Part shown: positions 59,877-64,000 of the stretch, in pieces | Layout of the letters: every line of letters begins with the position of its first letter | Numbering within the stretch: position 1 is the stretch's first letter | From: Nonomuraea muscovyensis | GTDB lineage: Bacteria; Actinomycetota; Actinomycetes; Streptosporangiales; Streptosporangiaceae | Direction of reading: 5' to 3' | DNA length: 64,000 bases | Assembly: GCF_014207745.1 (NCBI RefSeq) | Contig: NZ_JACHJB010000003.1 | Span: forward strand, 930,001-994,000 | Program-made: the position numbers and the translations under genes | The notes under the pieces: model-generated | Seen by the model: only the letters and a program-made list of their open reading frames with translations | Databases searched by the model: none | What the model was told of the DNA's origin: nothing

Positions 59877-62800
59877 GCGAGAAGGTACGACATCGGCTCT
59901 GGCTGGCGATCTGCTGTCTGGGTTTCGCCGTCCTGTCCTTCACCACCGAGCCGGGCAGCGTCATCGGCGACACCAAGATCGACCTGGCGCTGAACCCGGT
60001 CGGCTGGCTGGAACGCGCCGCCCACCTGTGGGACCTGCAGCACTTCGGCCAGCTCCAGAACCAGGCCGCCGGCTACCTGTTCCCGATGGGCCCGTTCTTC
60101 GTCCTCGGCGACCTGCTCGGCGTCGCGCCGTGGGTGACGCAGCGGCTCTGGCTGACGCTGCTGCTGTGCGTGGCGTTCCTCGGCGCCGAACGGCTGGCCG
60201 GGCAGCTCCGCATCGGCACGCCCGGCACCCGGGTCGTGGGCGCCCTGGCGTACGCGCTGGCGCCGCGCGCGCTGTCCATCCTCGGCGAGATCTCGATCGA
60301 GTGGCTGCCCGCCGCGATGCTGCCGTGGATCCTCGTCCCGCTGCTCACCGCGACGGAGACCGGCCAGCGGGCCCGCGGTGCCATCAGGTCGGGGCTGGCC
60401 GTGGCCCTGTGCGGCGGCGTGAACGCGGTGGCGGTGCTGGCCGTCCTCGTCGCCCCCGTGGTCTACATCCTCACCCGGCCCAGACCGGTGCCGCGCTGGC
60501 GGCTGCTCGGCTGGTGGACCGGCGCCGTCGGCGTGGCCACGCTGTTCTGGTGGCTGCCGCTGCTGCTCGTCGGCCGCTACGCCTTCTCGTTCCTGCCCTA
60601 CACCGAGAACGCCTCCACCACCACGCAGGTCACCTCGCTGACCAACGTGCTGCGCGGCGCGTCCGACTGGGTGCGCTACCTGACCGTCGGCGGCGTGCCG
60701 GAGCAGCCGCCCGGCTACGCCATCGCCACCGCGGCCGGCATGGTCGTCGTCACCGGGCTGCTCGCCGCGCTGGGGCTGGCCGGGCTGGCCCGGCGCGACC
60801 TGCCCGCGAAGGGCTTCCTCGCCGGGCTGTTCCTCGTGGGCGTGGCGGCGCTGGTCGCCGGGCACGTCAGCGCGCTGGAGCCGATCGTCGCCGAGCCGGT
60901 GCGCTGGCTGCTCGACGGGCCGCTCGCGCCGCTGCGCAACCTGCGCAAGTTCGACCCGCTGGTGCGGCTGCCGCTGGCCCTCGGGCTGGCCCACCTGCTG
61001 GCCACGGTCGCCGGGCGGATCAGGGTGCCGGTCCGGGCGGTCGCCCTGGTGTCGTTCGCCGGGCTCGTGCTGCCCGTCTTCAACCAGGGCCTGGCCGCGC
61101 CCGGCGGGTTCAAGGAGGTGCCGCTCTACTGGCGGCAGGCGGCGGCCTGGGTCAACGAGAACGCGGGCGACGACGGCGTGCTCATCGTGCCCGGCGCCAA
61201 GTTCGGCGAGTACCTGTGGGGCCGGCCGATGGACGACCCCATGCAACCGATGTTCCAGGCCCGCTGGACCACCCGCCAGGTCACCGCCGCCGGGTCCGTC
61301 GGCATGACCCGGCTGCTCGACGCCGTCGACCAGCGGCTCACCGCCGGGCACGGCTCGGCCGGGCTGACCGAGGTGCTGCGCCGGATGGGCGTGCACTACC
61401 TGCTCGTACGCAACGACCTCATGCGCGCCCACCTGCAGGGCGCCTGGCCGACCAGGATCCACGAGGCGCTGCGCGAGTCGCCCGGCATCACCCGCGTGCG
61501 CTCGTTCGGCGGCGAGGTGGGCGACGCCTTCACCGACGACGTCGTCGACTCCGTCGACTGGCCGTTCCCCGCGCTGGAGCTGTACGAGGTGACGGGCGGC
61601 GCCGAACTGGTGAGCGTGCAACCGGCGGGCGAGGCGCTGCGCGTGCGCGGCGGCCCGGACTCGCTGCTCACCATGGGCGACCTCGGCCTGCTCGGCACCG
61701 GCCCCGTGCTGGTCAACGACGACGCCCCCAAGCACGAGGTCCCGGCCGTGGTGACCGACGGGCTGCGGCTGCGCGAACGACAGTTCGGCGAGATCCGGAC
61801 GAACTGGACGCCCACCCTGCCCGCCGAGCGGCGGGCCGACTTCACCGGCGTCAGGGAGCTCGACCTGCTGGACGAGGCGTGGGTGGACGAGGCCGCCACC
61901 GCCGAGTACGAGGGCATCTCGGCCATCACCGCCTCCTCCTCGGTCGCAGACGCCGACGCCGTCGCCGGGCTCAGCACGCCCGGACGCGGCCCGTGGGCGG
62001 CCATGGACGGCGACTACGAGACCGGCTGGGAGAGCGGCGGCTGGACCCGCCCCCAGGGCGAGTGGCTCCGCGTCGATCTGCCCCAGGAGCGGCAGATCCC
62101 CCGCTTCCAGGTGGTCTTCACCAACAACGTGCTGCTCGGCCAGTCGATCAAGCGGGTGGCCGTGGAGACGGCCGCCGGCCGCCTGGTGCAGGACGTCCGG
62201 CAGACCAACGACCCGCAGTGGCTGCGCGCCCCGCAGGGGGCGACGAGCTGGCTGCGCATCGAGGTCGTGGAGACGCACGGCAAGAGCTGGAGCTTCGTGC
62301 AGCGCGTCGGCATCAGCGAGATCACCGTCCCCGGCGTGCTGCCGGGCCGGACGATCCGGATGCCCGGCGAGGGCGGCGAGGTCTTCGTGATGGACCGCGG
62401 GCTGGACGGCCGCCCGCAGTGCATGCGCAACCGCGACCGGTGGATCTGCAACCCGCTGCTCGCCCGGCCGGACGAGGAGGGCGCCGGCTTCGACCGGACC
62501 TTCACCAGCGAAAGCAAGCGCCCGGCCGACGTGCGCGGCACCGCCGTGCTGCGTGACGCCGCGCTGGTCGACCGCTACACCCGCCTCAGCGAGGACCTCA
62601 CCAAGGTCGAGGGGTCGTCGCAGGTCAGCAAGGACGCGGTGGTCGCGCCGCGGTCGGCGTTCGACGCCGACGCCGCCACCACCTGGATCCCCTCGCCCAA
62701 CGACGGCGACCCCACGCTCACCCTGAGCTGGAAGGGCAGGCGCACCGTCTCCCGCCTCCAGGTCGCCCGGCCCGGCGGCGACCGGCAGCCGCTCGACATG

Positions 62801-63955
62801 ATCGTGGCGGGCGACAAGGGGGTGCTGCGCAGCGGCCGGGTGGACGCCCACGGCGTCCTCACGTTCAAGCCCATCACCACGAGCCGGCTCAAGCTGCGCT
62901 TCTACCCGGTGTCGCGGCGTCTCCAGGTCACCGAGCTGATCATCCCCGGGGTCAGCCCGGCGAGCCGCCCCGAGGGCCTCCCGTTCCGGCTGGCCTGCGG
63001 GCGCGGGCCGCAACTGCAGATCAACGGCAAGACGGTGCAGACCCGGGTCAACGGCACCTACGCCGACCTGCTCGAACAGCGACCGGTGCGGTTCACCGGC
63101 TGCTCGAAGGCGGCTCTGGTGGCGGGCGACAACCGGGTGCGCGCCGCCGGCTGGGACCCGTTCGGCGTCACGAACCTCGTCGTCGGCAAGCTGCCCGAGC
63201 AGCCCGCCCCCGTCGAGGGCGGCGCCGCCGCCGGCGCCTGGTCGCCGTCGGTGCGCGAGGTGCGGGTGAATGCGCCCAAGGACGCGTTCCTCGTCGTCAA
63301 CGAGAACCACAACGCCGGCTGGCAGGCCACCATCGACGGCCGGACGCTGCGGCCCGCCCGGATCGACGGCTGGAAGCAGGCCTGGGAGCTGCCGGCGGGC
63401 ACCTCGGGGACCGTGCGGCTGGAGTACACCCCGGACCGGCCCTACCGGCTCGGGCTCGGCCTCGGGCTGGCCGGGATCGCGCTGCTCGCCGTCCTGTCCC
63501 TCGTCATGCGCGGGCCGCGCCCCGAGCACGTGCTGGAGACGGCGCCCGCGGCCGCCTCCCGCCTGTCGCGCTGGCGGGTGCCGTACGCGATCGCGCTGGG
63601 GCTGGCGTTCGGCGGCTGGGTGGCGAGCTGGCCCGGCATGGCGGTCGTCCTCGCCGCCGTGGTGGCCGGCCTGTGGCTGCGGGCGCGCGGGCCGGCCACC
63701 CGGTCGGCCAGGCCGTGGCTGGTGGGGCACTGGGTGGCCGCCGCCCTGTTCACCGGGGCGACGGCGTCGCTGGCCCTGGCCATGGCGTTGCGGGACTACG
63801 CGACCGACGTGGAGCCGCTGGCCGACCACGTCCCGCAGCTCCTCGCCTGCGCCGCCATGGGCGTGCTGTTCGCCCAGTTCGTCACGGAACAGGAGCCGCC
63901 GGACGTGACGCCGGAGCTTCGGGAGGCGGAGCCGGTGCTGACGAGCGCCCGGTGA
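59873..63955 (+). CDS. AftD-like alpha-(1->3)-arabinofuranosyltransferase (DUF3367 type)
   Basis: The 1,360-residue protein has an N-terminal GT-C membrane domain with about ten helices (residues 1-420; an early loop GDTKIDLALNP with the conserved Asp pair), a long extracytoplasmic region with F5/8-type discoidin-like carbohydrate-binding modules (VAGLSTPGRGPWAAMDGDYETGWESGG near 710 and a second near 930, DADAATTWIPS), and C-terminal helices. This is the AftD plan. AftD adds arabinofuranose branches in mycobacterial arabinogalactan. An arabinan or other polyprenyl-donor glycan is expected here. GTG 59873 has GGGAGGAA. Confidence 0.85.
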   Translation: MSEKVRHRLWLAICCLGFAVLSFTTEPGSVIGDTKIDLALNPVGWLERAAHLWDLQHFGQLQNQAAGYLFPMGPFFVLGDLLGVAPWVTQRLWLTLLLCVAFLGAERLAGQLRIGTPGTRVVGALAYALAPRALSILGEISIEWLPAAMLPWILVPLLTATETGQRARGAIRSGLAVALCGGVNAVAVLAVLVAPVVYILTRPRPVPRWRLLGWWTGAVGVATLFWWLPLLLVGRYAFSFLPYTENASTTTQVTSLTNVLRGASDWVRYLTVGGVPEQPPGYAIATAAGMVVVTGLLAALGLAGLARRDLPAKGFLAGLFLVGVAALVAGHVSALEPIVAEPVRWLLDGPLAPLRNLRKFDPLVRLPLALGLAHLLATVAGRIRVPVRAVALVSFAGLVLPVFNQGLAAPGGFKEVPLYWRQAAAWVNENAGDDGVLIVPGAKFGEYLWGRPMDDPMQPMFQARWTTRQVTAAGSVGMTRLLDAVDQRLTAGHGSAGLTEVLRRMGVHYLLVRNDLMRAHLQGAWPTRIHEALRESPGITRVRSFGGEVGDAFTDDVVDSVDWPFPALELYEVTGGAELVSVQPAGEALRVRGGPDSLLTMGDLGLLGTGPVLVNDDAPKHEVPAVVTDGLRLRERQFGEIRTNWTPTLPAERRADFTGVRELDLLDEAWVDEAATAEYEGISAITASSSVADADAVAGLSTPGRGPWAAMDGDYETGWESGGWTRPQGEWLRVDLPQERQIPRFQVVFTNNVLLGQSIKRVAVETAAGRLVQDVRQTNDPQWLRAPQGATSWLRIEVVETHGKSWSFVQRVGISEITVPGVLPGRTIRMPGEGGEVFVMDRGLDGRPQCMRNRDRWICNPLLARPDEEGAGFDRTFTSESKRPADVRGTAVLRDAALVDRYTRLSEDLTKVEGSSQVSKDAVVAPRSAFDADAATTWIPSPNDGDPTLTLSWKGRRTVSRLQVARPGGDRQPLDMIVAGDKGVLRSGRVDAHGVLTFKPITTSRLKLRFYPVSRRLQVTELIIPGVSPASRPEGLPFRLACGRGPQLQINGKTVQTRVNGTYADLLEQRPVRFTGCSKAALVAGDNRVRAAGWDPFGVTNLVVGKLPEQPAPVEGGAAAGAWSPSVREVRVNAPKDAFLVVNENHNAGWQATIDGRTLRPARIDGWKQAWELPAGTSGTVRLEYTPDRPYRLGLGLGLAGIALLAVLSLVMRGPRPEHVLETAPAAASRLSRWRVPYAIALGLAFGGWVASWPGMAVVLAAVVAGLWLRARGPATRSARPWLVGHWVAAALFTGATASLALAMALRDYATDVEPLADHVPQLLACAAMGVLFAQFVTEQEPPDVTPELREAEPVLTSAR

Positions 63956-64000
63956 GCCGCAGGGCGTTCTCCTCGATGAGGTGGTAGCTGGCCACGCTGA
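63882..64000 (-). CDS. Possible 3' end of a convergent gene running off the window
   Basis: On the minus strand a frame enters from the right edge (SVASYHLIEENALRLTG, then a Pro/Ala-rich tail) and stops at 63882-63884. It overlaps the AftD-like 3' end by 74 bp. The opening resembles a helical C-terminus, but only 38 residues are visible, so the call is uncertain and no family is proposed. Confidence 0.3.
   Translation of the reverse strand, partial: SVASYHLIEENALRLTGRSSAPAPPPEAPASRPAAPVP

Noticed and set aside
59765..63829. Long antisense frame across the AftD-like gene
   Set aside because: Same composition artefact; the sequence is low-complexity Arg/Gly/Pro/Val with no motif.

Overview
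This is high-GC actinomycete chromosomal DNA. The gene set points to the order Streptosporangiales (Nonomuraea or a close relative), which is an inference from content, not a measured affiliation. Supporting signs are the very high GC, many GTG starts, stop/start overlaps (ATGA, GTGA), leaderless starts just after a TAnnnT -10 box, rare TTA leucine codons, and typical actinobacterial families: AfsR-like regulator, transmembrane Ser/Thr kinase, large NAD-glutamate dehydrogenase, WXG-type proteins and an AftD-like arabinofuranosyltransferase.

Layout. 1-2,080: end of a PTS EIIA gene, HPr, and a GH3 N-acetylhexosaminidase lipoprotein (amino-sugar or wall recycling). 2,213-4,897: three HAD-fold proteins and a conserved unknown; the third HAD has Asn in place of the nucleophilic Asp. 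4,937-8,388: a penicillin-binding protein (PBP) divergent from a LysR regulator coupled to a beta-lactamase-like protein. 8,448-13,003: acetoacetyl-CoA synthetase, then an FMN reductase/quinone oxidoreductase pair divergent from an AraC regulator. 13,031-16,904: a BBE-type flavoenzyme, a NuoF-ferredoxin fusion and a haem membrane protein. 17,082-20,091: secreted DUF1996 and DUF4142 proteins divergent from an ECF sigma factor with a 65-residue anti-sigma factor. 20,181-25,905: tryptophan 2,3-dioxygenase and the 1,627-residue glutamate dehydrogenase, followed by a terminator and a 17-bp minisatellite.

26,275-33,603 is a translation/ribosome-rescue and division block: lipoprotein, prfB, a zinc-ribbon membrane protein, ftsE, ftsX, smpB, a PBP homologue that has lost all three catalytic motifs, a structured intergenic region, and ssrA (tmRNA). 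33,680-41,453 is a maltodextrin locus: LacI regulator, GH13 enzyme, esterase, solute-binding protein and two permeases, with no ATPase. 41,645-43,401 holds the most unusual feature: two convergent WXG-like genes whose C-termini are the complementary halves of one EEP (DNase I-like) nuclease domain. 43,622-51,552: a sensor kinase next to an AfsR-like regulator, then envelope proteins (lipoprotein, OmpA-like, HtrA-like, single-pass unknown). 51,615-53,804: a tandem-domain acyl-CoA dehydrogenase. 53,913-63,955: a glycan assembly locus with two polytopic membrane proteins, a DUF2613 peptide, GT2 and GT4 glycosyltransferases and an AftD-like enzyme.

The best candidate for a previously undescribed system is the split EEP nuclease pair. 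The catalytically dead PBP between smpB and ssrA, the hairpin-rich stretch before ssrA, the LysR/beta-lactamase/PBP module and the adjacent kinase/AfsR-like pair are secondary candidates. All functions are inferred from sequence features read by eye; no search or structure prediction was run.
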